Below, in pieces: positions 24,692 through 31,645 of a DNA stretch of 32,455 bases (the stretch's first letter is position 1; each line of letters begins with the position of its first letter). Position numbers and translations under genes: made by a program. A model generated the notes under the pieces. The model was not told the origin of the DNA, did not search any database, and worked only from the letters and a program-made list of their open reading frames with translations. Source of the stretch: Deltaproteobacteria bacterium (GTDB lineage: Bacteria > Myxococcota_A > Polyangia > Polyangiales > Houyiibacteriaceae); the NCBI GenBank assembly GCA_013151775.1, contig JAADHO010000257.1, positions 1 to 32,455 of the forward strand. Direction: 5' to 3'.

Positions 24692-25942
24692 CTACTCGAC
24701 GGGCACGAGGACCTGCGCGGGTGGGCCCACGTCTTGGATCAGGCCGTCGCCGAGCTGCCCGCGGTGGTCGCGTCCCCAGCACTGCACGGTGGTGTCGGCG
24801 AGCAGGGCGCAGGCGAAGTCCGCGCCCGACGAGACCTGCGTGGCGCGGCCGACGCCCGGCACGGGCAAGATCTCTGCGCGCTCGGGCGGGTCGAGGCTGA
24901 CGCCGAGCTGCTCGAAGCGATCTTCGCCCCAACACACGACGCGGCTCGACATGTCGAGGCCGCAGGTGAAGGCGCCTCCGGCGGAGATCTGGCTCATGAC
25001 CGGTGCCGTGTCGATCGAGGTGGGGCTCGACTTCCAGGTTCGCTCGTCCAGGCCGAGGCGCTTGCGGTAGTTGTTGCCCCAGCAGTAGAGGGCGCCCGCC
25101 TCGTCGAGGCCGCAGGTGTGGACGTCGCCGGCCGTGATCTCCACGAAGCGCGCCTCGGTGTCGGTGACCGTGGGTGTGAGTCGATTGAAGAAGTCGCCGA
25201 CGCCCAGCTCTCCTCGCGCGTTCGATCCCCAACAGCGCGCCACGCCCGAGTCCGAGAGAGCGCAGCTGTGGGAGTCGCCCAAGGCGAGGCGCGTGACATC
25301 GAGGGCTAGCCTACGGGTCCGCACCAGGATCCGGCTGTCCCTCGTGCTGTCGTTGCCGAGCTGACCGAAGGCGTTGTCACCGGAGCAGAAAACAGCGCCC
25401 GACTCCATCTGCCAGCAGCTATGCCGCGCTCCGCCGGCCACGCGCTGATGGGTGGTGCCGCCGCGGATCGAGGGCCGCACGCGGACGTCCGTGCGGTTGT
25501 CGGCGAGCTGACCGTCGGCGTCGAAGCCCCAGGCTGCGCGCTTGCCGTCCATCATCACGGCGTAGGTCGAGAAGCCTCCGGCGTCGATCGACACCACGCC
25601 CTCGATCATTGCCGGCGCCGCGAAGGCGCGTCCGTCCACCGTGTCGTCGCCGAGCTGTCCCGAGCGGTTGTCGCCCCAGCACCACACGCTGCCGTCGCCC
25701 AAGAGCGCGCAGGCGTGGGCGTGGCCCGTGGCGATGGCGACGACCCCGGTCAGCGGTACGCCCGCCGGGCCCGCGTCGGGCTCACCTCCGTCGCCCGCGT
25801 CGAAGAGGGCGCCATCCTGTGAGCCGCCATCACCTGCGTCCAGCGTCGCGTCGGGACCCGCGTCGCCGCCTCCGCCTCCTCCGCCGCAGGATGCGAGAAC
25901 ACAGATGAAACCAAGATAAACCGCAGACCTCGGAGCAATCAC
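24692..25942 (-). CDS. RCC1-repeat lipoprotein (seven-bladed propeller)
   Basis: The 416-aa protein has a lipobox (CVLASC) followed by seven glycines and an Asp/Ala/Gly-rich linker to about residue 60. Seven RCC1-type units follow, each with a CWGxNxxGQLG-like signature, e.g. GSVWCWGDNRSGQLGDD and GALYCWGNNYRKRLG. Six units carry a matching pair of cysteines (HACALL...WCWG type); unit 2 (STYAVMMDGKRAAWGFD) has none. The fold is expected to be a surface-exposed seven-bladed propeller, likely for binding, with no enzyme motif. The GTG start at 25942 has TAGGAT six bases upstream and no clear ribosome binding site. The TetR gene lies 18 bp upstream on the same strand. Confidence 0.9.
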   Translation of the reverse strand: MIAPRSAVYLGFICVLASCGGGGGGGDAGPDATLDAGDGGSQDGALFDAGDGGEPDAGPAGVPLTGVVAIATGHAHACALLGDGSVWCWGDNRSGQLGDDTVDGRAFAAPAMIEGVVSIDAGGFSTYAVMMDGKRAAWGFDADGQLADNRTDVRVRPSIRGGTTHQRVAGGARHSCWQMESGAVFCSGDNAFGQLGNDSTRDSRILVRTRRLALDVTRLALGDSHSCALSDSGVARCWGSNARGELGVGDFFNRLTPTVTDTEARFVEITAGDVHTCGLDEAGALYCWGNNYRKRLGLDERTWKSSPTSIDTAPVMSQISAGGAFTCGLDMSSRVVCWGEDRFEQLGVSLDPPERAEILPVPGVGRATQVSSGADFACALLADTTVQCWGRDHRGQLGDGLIQDVGPPAQVLVPVE

Positions 25943-25948
25943 CGTGCG

Positions 25949-25954
25949 ATCCTA
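25949..25954 (-). promoter_or_regulatory. Candidate -10 box (TAGGAT) before the RCC1 lipoprotein
   Basis: On the minus strand TAGGAT precedes the GTG start (25942) by six bases, inside the 18-bp gap after the TetR gene. It matches TATAAT at four of six positions. A leaderless internal start is possible; co-transcription with the TetR gene is the alternative. Confidence 0.35.
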
Positions 25955-25960
25955 GCAGCT

Positions 25961-26587
25961 CTATCGGGGCTCGGCCTGTTCGCTGCCTTTCCCAGCCGCC
26001 GCCGCCGCTCGCAGGAAATGCTCCGCGACCTCCGTCAGCGCGCGACTCGCCGTAGCGATCTCGAGCAGGCGCCCATCCAGCAAGCCTTCGGTCGCGGCGA
26101 GCACCATGCCGACGAGCAGCTCGGCTTGCACCGCCGCCGTCTCCTCGTGCTTCACGAGGCCCATGCGCAGGAGATCCTCCCGCAGATCGTGGCGCGCTGC
26201 GTCGATGGTCTGGCGAAAGCGCCGCCCCAGCGGCGAGGACACGTCTCGACGATGACGCAGGAAGAGCTCCGTCATATGCGGCTCCGCCAACAAGGCGCGC
26301 AGTGATGACGAGAAGGTGCGGGCGACGGCCTCCCGTGGGCTCTCCACACCCAAGCCCTCACGGTAGTCCCGCAGGCGCACCCGGACGCGTTCGGATACGC
26401 GCTCCGCGGCCTCCGTGAGCGCCTCGTCCATGGACGCGAAGTGTACGTAGAAGGTCGGCTGGGCGACTCCGGCGGCCGCCGCCACGCGCCCGGTGGTCAG
26501 CTTCGCCTCGCCCTCACGGTAGAGCACCTCGAGGGTCGCCTCGATCAGGCGCCCACGGGTTCTCTGCTTGGCTTCGACTCGAGTCAT
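25961..26587 (-). CDS. TetR/AcrR family transcriptional regulator
   Basis: This is a DNA-binding repressor-type protein of 208 aa. Residues 8-55 form the TetR HTH domain, with TRGRLIEATLEVLYREGEA and the recognition part TTGRVAAAAGVAQPTFYVHF. The rest is the helical ligand-binding and dimer domain, with no sequence clue to the ligand. TetR genes often control their divergent neighbour; here that is a Ser/Thr kinase gene 76 bp away. An inverted repeat in that gap (26599-26633) could be the operator. The ATG at 26587 has no strong ribosome binding site. The RCC1 lipoprotein gene follows 18 bp downstream. Confidence 0.93.
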   Translation of the reverse strand: MTRVEAKQRTRGRLIEATLEVLYREGEAKLTTGRVAAAAGVAQPTFYVHFASMDEALTEAAERVSERVRVRLRDYREGLGVESPREAVARTFSSSLRALLAEPHMTELFLRHRRDVSSPLGRRFRQTIDAARHDLREDLLRMGLVKHEETAAVQAELLVGMVLAATEGLLDGRLLEIATASRALTEVAEHFLRAAAAAGKGSEQAEPR

Positions 26588-26598
26588 GCAGGTGGAGC

Positions 26599-26633
26599 CC
26601 TATCAGAACTGACGCCTCGACGCAGGCGATAGG
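26599..26633. promoter_or_regulatory. Inverted repeat in the TetR-kinase intergenic region
   Basis: CCTATC at 26599-26604 and GATAGG at 26628-26633 are exact inverted arms separated by 23 bases, with GCCT/AGGC nested between. Position between a TetR gene and its divergent neighbour makes an operator plausible, but the spacing is wider than in most TetR operators. Confidence 0.3.
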
Positions 26634-26651
26634 CTTTCGGAGCTTTCGGGC

Positions 26652-26657
26652 TATAGT
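26652..26657 (+). promoter_or_regulatory. Candidate -10 box (TATAGT) of the second kinase gene
   Basis: TATAGT ends six bases before the ATG at 26664 and matches five of six positions of TATAAT. No ribosome binding site is present. A transcript starting at the ATG is likely; the same box and spacing occur before other genes in the window. Confidence 0.45.
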
Positions 26658-26663
26658 GCGCCC

Positions 26664-27599
26664 ATGTCGGGACAGTCGCTCCTCGGAGGTCGCTACGAGC
26701 TCTTGGAGCCCGCGGGCGGCGGGGGCATGGCCACGGTCTGGCGCGGTCGGGTGCGTGGCGCCGCAGGCTTCGCTCGGACCATCGCCATCAAGCGCATGTT
26801 GCCGAGCTTGTCGGAGAGCGAGGACTTCGCCGCCATGTTCGTCGAGGAGGCGCGCGTCGTGGCGGACCTGAGCCACCCGCATATCGTTCAGGTGCAGGAC
26901 TTCGGTCAGGACGAGCGGGGCGGCTACTTCATCGTCATGGAGTGGGTCGAGGGCCTCGACCTCGGCCGCTGGCTCTTCGCGCACAGACGCGCAGGCCTCG
27001 CTACGCCGTGGGCCTGCGTCGCGCGCGTCGGCGCCGCCATCGCCCGCGCGCTCCACTGCGCCCATGAGCGCGCGGACGCGGAGGACAACGCCGCCCCGGT
27101 CTTTCATCGCGACGTGACGCCGAGCAACATCCTGATCGACGTGTATGGCGTGCCGAAGCTCTCCGACTTCGGCCTCGCGCGCGCCATGGACCGCATCACC
27201 CTCACCACCCCGGGCGTGGTGAAGGGCAAGCTCGCTTACGTCGCGCCAGAGCTCGTGGGCGGACAGAAGGCCTCCGCCGCCTCGGACGTCTACAGCCTCG
27301 GTGTGGTGCTCTGGGAGGCCCTCGCCGGTCGGCGGCTGTTCGAGGCGGGCAACGAGCTCGAGCTCTTCGTCAAGGTGGGCGCCTCGCAGATTCAGCCCAT
27401 CGACGAGCTGCGGAGCGACCTGCCCGAGGGACTCGGCGTGTGCATTCAGCGCGCCACCGAGAAGCTCATGCCCAACCGCTACTCCGACGCCCGCGGGCTC
27501 GCCGTGGACCTCGAGCGCGTGCTGCATCGGCACGGAGACGGCGACCGTGAGGCCCTCGCCCGGAGCGTGGCCTCCGTCCGCGACCGCAGCCTGAGCTGA
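26664..27599 (+). CDS. Serine/threonine protein kinase (catalytic domain only)
   Basis: This is a Hanks-type kinase of 311 aa, almost entirely catalytic domain with no membrane segment, so it is cytoplasmic. It has a Gly-rich loop AGGGGMATVWRG, ATP lysine in IAIKRM (K43), catalytic loop FHRDVTPSNILI (D150), DFG in KLSDFGLAR (D168), and AYVAPELVGG. The usual Lys after HRD is Thr152 (HRDVTPSN), a variant I associate with many myxobacterial kinases and expected to be active. There is no sensor domain. The start is ATG 26664, with a TATAGT box six bases upstream. It is divergent from a TetR gene and converges with the Cys-rich lipoprotein gene (13 bp gap). Confidence 0.93.
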   Translation: MSGQSLLGGRYELLEPAGGGGMATVWRGRVRGAAGFARTIAIKRMLPSLSESEDFAAMFVEEARVVADLSHPHIVQVQDFGQDERGGYFIVMEWVEGLDLGRWLFAHRRAGLATPWACVARVGAAIARALHCAHERADAEDNAAPVFHRDVTPSNILIDVYGVPKLSDFGLARAMDRITLTTPGVVKGKLAYVAPELVGGQKASAASDVYSLGVVLWEALAGRRLFEAGNELELFVKVGASQIQPIDELRSDLPEGLGVCIQRATEKLMPNRYSDARGLAVDLERVLHRHGDGDREALARSVASVRDRSLS

Positions 27600-27612
27600 A
27601 GGCCCGCGCGCC

Positions 27613-29475
27613 TCAGCCGGGTCCGGCGACGCAGCGTCCGGCGATGCAGCTCTCGCCGCTGGTGCAGCAGCTGCCGCATCCGCACAGGGTCTCGCCGGGG
27701 TTGCATGCGGGGACGCAGCGCCCCGACAGACAGGCCTCGCCACAGCCGCAAGCGGGGTTGCAGGGGTTGGGGGCGCAGGTGCCGCCGCCGGTGCAGAATT
27801 CGCCCGCGCCGCAGCGTCCATCGCACAGCCCGCCGCAGCCATCGGGCGTGCCGCAGGTCACGCCGGCGGCGCAGCTGGGCACGCAGCGGCAGGCGTAGTC
27901 ACCTCTGCGCTCCGTGCACACGTTGCCGCCCGTGCAGCTCCCGGTGCAGGTTCCACCGCAGCCGTCGGACCCGCCGCAAGCCGCGTCCGCCGGACAGCTG
28001 GGTGAGCAGCAGCCGCTGTTGGTGCACACGTCGCCGGCCGCGCAGGGCACGTCGCAGACGCCGCCGCAGCCGTCGGGTGCGCCACATACGGCGCCCGCGC
28101 AATTGGGCGCGCATTCGCAGACGTAGCTGCCACGGCTGAGGTTGCAGGCCTCTCCCGCGCCGCAGGTGCCCTCACAGGTCCCGCCGCAGCTGTCGCCGGC
28201 GCCGCAGATGCCCGAGGGGTCGCAGCTCGGTGGGCAGACGCACTCGTAGCCCGAGCCCTCGGCCTGGCAGACTTCGCCGGCTCCGCAGCTGCCCTCGCAG
28301 CTCCCGCCGCAGCCGTCGTCGCCTCCGCAGCTGATGCCGGTGCAGTCCGGAGTGCAGCAGCTGCCGCTGTAGCAGACGCCCGTGCCCGTGCAGCTGCCGC
28401 GCCCGCAGACGCCTCCGCAGCCGTTGGGAGCGCCACAACGCTTGCCCTCGCAATTCGGCTCGCACACGCACTCGTAGCGCCTGCGCCGGCTCTCGCAGCG
28501 GCGTCCTGGCGGGCAGGCGCCGTTGCAGGTGCCGCCGCAGCCGTCCGGCTCGCCGCAGGAGGAGCCGGTGCAGTCCGGGGTGCAGACGCAGGTGTCGAGC
28601 TCGCAGCGCGCGCCCACGTCGCAGCCACCAGGGCCGCAGTCGCAGGTGGTCTCGCAGCGCCCGTTGATGCACACGCGGGTCCCCGGGCAGGTCACGCCCG
28701 CGCACAGGTCGGTCGTGCAGCGGCCTCGTAGGCAGCGCTCGCCCTCGGCGCAGGTCACGCCATCGCAGGGCCCGGGAACCACGCACACTAGGTCGCAGGC
28801 TTGGCCCGCCGCACACAGCCCGCCGCAGTCGTCGAGGGTCACGCAGCGCCCGCGTGCGGGATCGCAGAATTCGCCGTCGGCGCAGGTCACGCCCGTGCAG
28901 GGAGTCGGCGGGAAACAGCCGGCGAGGCAGGCGCCTCCGAAGCAGGTCGTGCGCGCGTCGCAGGTCACGCCCGCGCAGGGGTCGGCGACGTCTACGCAGC
29001 GCGCCACGCACTCGCCATCGGTGCAGAAGGTGGGATCCGCGGCGGTGCAGGGGTTTCGCTGACAGCGTCCGCCGAGGCAGACCTCGCCCGCGGCGCAGCT
29101 GCTCGTCGTGACGCATGTGGGACCGGGGAGCGCTCCGTCACGCGCGGATCCGTCACGGGTCGCGCCGTCTCCACCGGCTCCGTCACGCGCCGCGCCGTCT
29201 CCGGCTCCGTCGCGGGTCGCGCCGTCTCCTCTGCCCGCGTCGGCGCCGCCTCCGTCGACCGCGGTGCAGACACCGGACACGCAGCTCAGGTCGTTGCGAC
29301 AAGGATTGTCCGAGTCGCCGCCACAGGTCGCGCCCACGCCTCCCTTGGCGGCGGCGCAGCCCGCGAGCAGCAGCGCGGCCGTGACCGCAAATGAGATGCT
29401 CAGCCCCCAGCGGCGCCCGTGACGCCTGCGGTGGTCGGATGTGGAAGCCTGCTCCTGTGTGAACGTCCCAACCAT
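27613..29475 (-). CDS. Large cysteine-rich modular lipoprotein
   Basis: The 620-aa precursor has a basic N-terminus (HRRRHGRRWG), a hydrophobic segment and the lipobox LLLAGC (Cys40). A low-complexity linker of Asp, Gly, Ala and Arg follows at about residues 72-118. The next part contains short modules of the type CxGVTCxxGxxCxxGxC. The C-terminal half has seven repeats with the core CGxxDGCGGxC and following CGAGExC, most ending in a YxCxCxPxC strand. Every module is dense in cysteines and would be held by disulfides outside the cell. No enzyme motif is present; a structural or adhesive surface protein is likely. AGGAGGAG six bases before the ATG supports the start. Confidence 0.85.
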   Translation of the reverse strand: MVGTFTQEQASTSDHRRRHGRRWGLSISFAVTAALLLAGCAAAKGGVGATCGGDSDNPCRNDLSCVSGVCTAVDGGGADAGRGDGATRDGAGDGAARDGAGGDGATRDGSARDGALPGPTCVTTSSCAAGEVCLGGRCQRNPCTAADPTFCTDGECVARCVDVADPCAGVTCDARTTCFGGACLAGCFPPTPCTGVTCADGEFCDPARGRCVTLDDCGGLCAAGQACDLVCVVPGPCDGVTCAEGERCLRGRCTTDLCAGVTCPGTRVCINGRCETTCDCGPGGCDVGARCELDTCVCTPDCTGSSCGEPDGCGGTCNGACPPGRRCESRRRRYECVCEPNCEGKRCGAPNGCGGVCGRGSCTGTGVCYSGSCCTPDCTGISCGGDDGCGGSCEGSCGAGEVCQAEGSGYECVCPPSCDPSGICGAGDSCGGTCEGTCGAGEACNLSRGSYVCECAPNCAGAVCGAPDGCGGVCDVPCAAGDVCTNSGCCSPSCPADAACGGSDGCGGTCTGSCTGGNVCTERRGDYACRCVPSCAAGVTCGTPDGCGGLCDGRCGAGEFCTGGGTCAPNPCNPACGCGEACLSGRCVPACNPGETLCGCGSCCTSGESCIAGRCVAGPG

Positions 29476-29656
29476 CGTCTGCTCCTCCTGAATCTCTCGA
29501 GCCCTGCCCTGCGGCTCCCTAGAGTATCGGTGATCTTTCTCTCGCGAGCACGTTTTCGTGCCTCACCGAGTCTTCCGCGCCGCCCGAGCGCGTGATACCA
29601 GCGACTCATGGTGCGCCAGCCGGTCCCTCGGCCCGCGCGACCTCAGGAGCGGTTTC

Positions 29657-30835
29657 ATGGCCAAACTCTTCGACCCCACGCCCGAGCACGCGGCGCTGCG
29701 CGACATGCTGCGTCGCTTCGCCGACGAGCAGGTGCGTCCCCAGGCGGCGGCCCACGATCGGGCGGAGCGCTTCAATCACGATCTCTTCCTTCAGCTCGGT
29801 GAGCTCGGGCTGCTCGGGGTGACGGTGGCCGAGCGCTTCGGGGGCTCCGAGCTCGACGCCGTGGGCGCCTGCATCGTCCACGAGGAGCTCTCCGCCGCCG
29901 ATCCAGGCTTCGCGCTAGCCTATCTCGCCCACGCGATCCTCTTCGCCAACAACCTCGACAAGAACGGAGACGACGCGCAGCGCGCGCGCATCCTGCCCCC
30001 GGCGTGCGAAGGCAAGCTGATCGGCGGCATGGCCATGAGCGAGCCCGACGCTGGCACGGACGTGCTCGGTATGAGCACGACGGCCAAGCGCGAGGGTGAC
30101 GAGTACGTGCTCGACGGCGCCAAGATGTGGATCACCAACGGCGCCATCAGCGACACGGAGCTAGGAGACGTCTTCCTGGTCTACGCCCGGGTCGCCGGTG
30201 CGGCCCGCAACGAGCTGAGCATGTTCATCGTCGAGAAGGGCATGGCCGGCTTCGGGCTCGGCCAGAAGATCCACGACAAGCTCGGCATGCGCGCGTCGAC
30301 CACGGCGGAGCTGGTCTTCGACGGCTGTCGCGTGCCGCTCGCGAACCGAGTCGGCCCCGAGGGCTCCGCGGCGCTCCACATGATGCGCAACCTGGAGCTC
30401 GAGCGCCTGACCTTGGCCGCCATGAGTCTGGGCATCGCGCGTCGCAGCTTGGAGCTGATGAACGCCTACGCGCGGGATCGCAAGAGCTTCGGCGAGCCGC
30501 TGAACCACTTCGGTCAGGTGCAGCGCCACCTCGCGGAGTCCTACGCCGAGTACATGGCGGGCCGCAGCTACGTGTACGCCACGGCCGCCGAGATCGACCT
30601 CGACGTGCCCGGGCATCGCCTCGACTCGGATGGCGTGAAGCTCTACTGCTCGACGATGGCGAAGAACGTGGCGGATCGCGCCATCCAGGTCTTGGGCGGC
30701 TACGGCTACGTGGGCGAATACGAGGTCGAGCGGCTGTGGCGCGACGCCAAGCTGCTCGAGATCGGCGGCGGCACGCTCGAGGCGCACCAAAAGAACATGA
30801 CCCGCGATCTGTCTCGACTCGACAGCCTGCGCTGA
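29657..30835 (+). CDS. Acyl-CoA dehydrogenase, isovaleryl-CoA dehydrogenase type
   Basis: This is an FAD enzyme that introduces an alpha-beta double bond into an acyl-CoA and passes electrons to ETF. The 392-aa protein has the family signatures AMSEPDAGTDV (near 126), WITNGAI (158-164), DKLGMRASTTAELVFDGCRV, and GGYGYVGEYEVERLWRDAK. The catalytic Glu is probably E249 in NLELERLTLA (helix G). The more common position holds Gly in EIGGGTLE, as in isovaleryl-CoA dehydrogenase. This suggests leucine degradation or branched acyl-CoA use; other leucine genes are not in the window. The ATG at 29657 has AGGAG about eight bases upstream. A hairpin (29548-29561) and a CTCGCGAG palindrome (29541-29548) lie upstream. 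Confidence 0.9.
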   Translation: MAKLFDPTPEHAALRDMLRRFADEQVRPQAAAHDRAERFNHDLFLQLGELGLLGVTVAERFGGSELDAVGACIVHEELSAADPGFALAYLAHAILFANNLDKNGDDAQRARILPPACEGKLIGGMAMSEPDAGTDVLGMSTTAKREGDEYVLDGAKMWITNGAISDTELGDVFLVYARVAGAARNELSMFIVEKGMAGFGLGQKIHDKLGMRASTTAELVFDGCRVPLANRVGPEGSAALHMMRNLELERLTLAAMSLGIARRSLELMNAYARDRKSFGEPLNHFGQVQRHLAESYAEYMAGRSYVYATAAEIDLDVPGHRLDSDGVKLYCSTMAKNVADRAIQVLGGYGYVGEYEVERLWRDAKLLEIGGGTLEAHQKNMTRDLSRLDSLR

Positions 30836-30840
30836 TCGAC

Positions 30841-31209
30841 TCAGTCCTGGGTGTCGTGGGCGTCCGCCCCTGCGTCGTGGCTCGCCTCGACCAGGATCGG
30901 TCCGAGATCGATCTGCGGAGGCGCGGCTTCGGGCGCTGCCTCGTCTGACGACGGCTGGCTCTCGGCGTCCGCCGCGGCAGCTTCGGGCGCGTCCGGGGCG
31001 ATGACCTCACCGACCAAGAGCCCAGCCCCGACGGCGACCACCAGGGCGATGAGGACGGGGAAGCCGCGCTTCTTGGGCGGCAATGGCGGAGGCAGCGCCG
31101 GCGGTCCAGGCGAGACGGAAGGCGAGTCGTCGCTCAGCACGTCGCCGGCGTCCGCCTCCGCGTCGACCTGCATCGTGCTCTCCGGAACGTCGTCGTCATC
31201 GTCTGCCAT
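30841..31209 (-). CDS. Single-pass membrane protein of unknown function
   Basis: The 122-aa protein has an acidic N-terminus (MADDDDDVPEST), a Pro-rich stretch ending in PPKKRG and one membrane helix (FPVLIALVVAVGAGLLVGEV, about residues 51-70). An Ala/Glu/Asp-rich tail follows. The positive residues before the helix suggest the N-terminus faces the cytoplasm and the tail lies outside. No family is recognised. The ATG at 31209 is preferred; ATG 31221 is just upstream and a longer open frame continues to 31419 through the toxin remnant and antitoxin. It converges with the acyl-CoA dehydrogenase gene with only five bases between. Confidence 0.6.
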   Translation of the reverse strand: MADDDDDVPESTMQVDAEADAGDVLSDDSPSVSPGPPALPPPLPPKKRGFPVLIALVVAVGAGLLVGEVIAPDAPEAAAADAESQPSSDEAAPEAAPPQIDLGPILVEASHDAGADAHDTQD

Positions 31210-31253
31210 CGCGCCGAGCATACCGCGCCAGGCCAGGAATGGCATCGCCGCAC

Positions 31254-31319
31254 CTCGTACCAAGCCGTGGCCTCCCGCGCTTCCGCAGTCGCCTCTGGCA
31301 GAAAGCGCAGCGGAGTCAT
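31254..31319 (-). pseudogene. Truncated RelE/ParE-type toxin remnant
   Basis: An ATG at 31319 overlaps the antitoxin stop (ATGA), and its first 22 codons read MTPLRFLPEATAEAREATAW then YE. This is the usual N-terminal strand and helix of RelE/ParE-family toxins. The similarity stops there: the frame goes on for 39 more codons of unrelated Cys/Arg-rich sequence into the next gene, and no other frame restores the toxin fold or its catalytic residues. It is therefore a broken toxin gene. The antitoxin is the upstream partner. Confidence 0.65.
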
Positions 31320-31549
31320 GCTTCCTTGATGGAATCTCGGAGGTCAGCCTCGAGCTCATCGAGGCTTTGTGTCTCCCCGCCCTCGCCCCGCTCGTGGCGT
31401 TCAAGCCGCTTGACCGCAACGCTTAGCCACGCCTTGCCGACTTCTTCTGCATCCTCCACACCCTCGGACAGCTCGCCTGAGACGATCGCTCGGTCGGCCT
31501 CGTCTAAGCCATAGGCGTCATCCAAGAACTTTCGGGCGCCGGAAGTCAT
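31316..31549 (-). CDS. Putative addiction-module antitoxin (orphan)
   Basis: The 77-aa acidic helical protein resembles the short antitoxin family found beside RelE/ParE toxins. It has a DEADRAIVSGELSEGV helix, a WLSVAVKRLERHERGE segment and a LDELEADLRDSI C-terminus. The pattern of a first helix plus a later Glu-rich toxin-wrapping helix fits the family. Such antitoxins neutralise the toxin and usually repress their own operon. The start is ATG 31549, with TAACAT seven bases upstream; TTG 31555 is an alternative. The toxin gene that should follow is truncated, so this may be an unneeded relic or may have a different partner elsewhere. Confidence 0.7.
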   Translation of the reverse strand: MTSGARKFLDDAYGLDEADRAIVSGELSEGVEDAEEVGKAWLSVAVKRLERHERGEGGETQSLDELEADLRDSIKEA

Positions 31550-31556
31550 CTCCAAG

Positions 31557-31562
31557 ATGTTA
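31557..31562 (-). promoter_or_regulatory. Candidate -10 box (TAACAT) before the antitoxin
   Basis: On the minus strand TAACAT stands seven bases before ATG 31549. GGAG abuts the ATG directly and is too close to work as a ribosome binding site, so a leaderless start is possible. Confidence 0.3.
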
Positions 31563-31645
31563 GGTCAGCCGGCTTCTCGGGGCTAGGAGTGCCACTCGAG
31601 ATCAGCCCCTTGCTGCTTGGGCCTCGCCTCGGTCAACCTGTGGTC

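Noticed and set aside
27613-29240. CRISPR-like repeat array
   Set aside because: The repeats are in-frame codons of Cys-rich modules, with diverged sequence and no regular spacer length.
29541-29561. Hairpin GCACG-TTTT-CGTGC as a terminator
   Set aside because: It lies upstream of the dehydrogenase and upstream of the minus-strand lipoprotein, with no gene ending there. At most it is a regulatory element.
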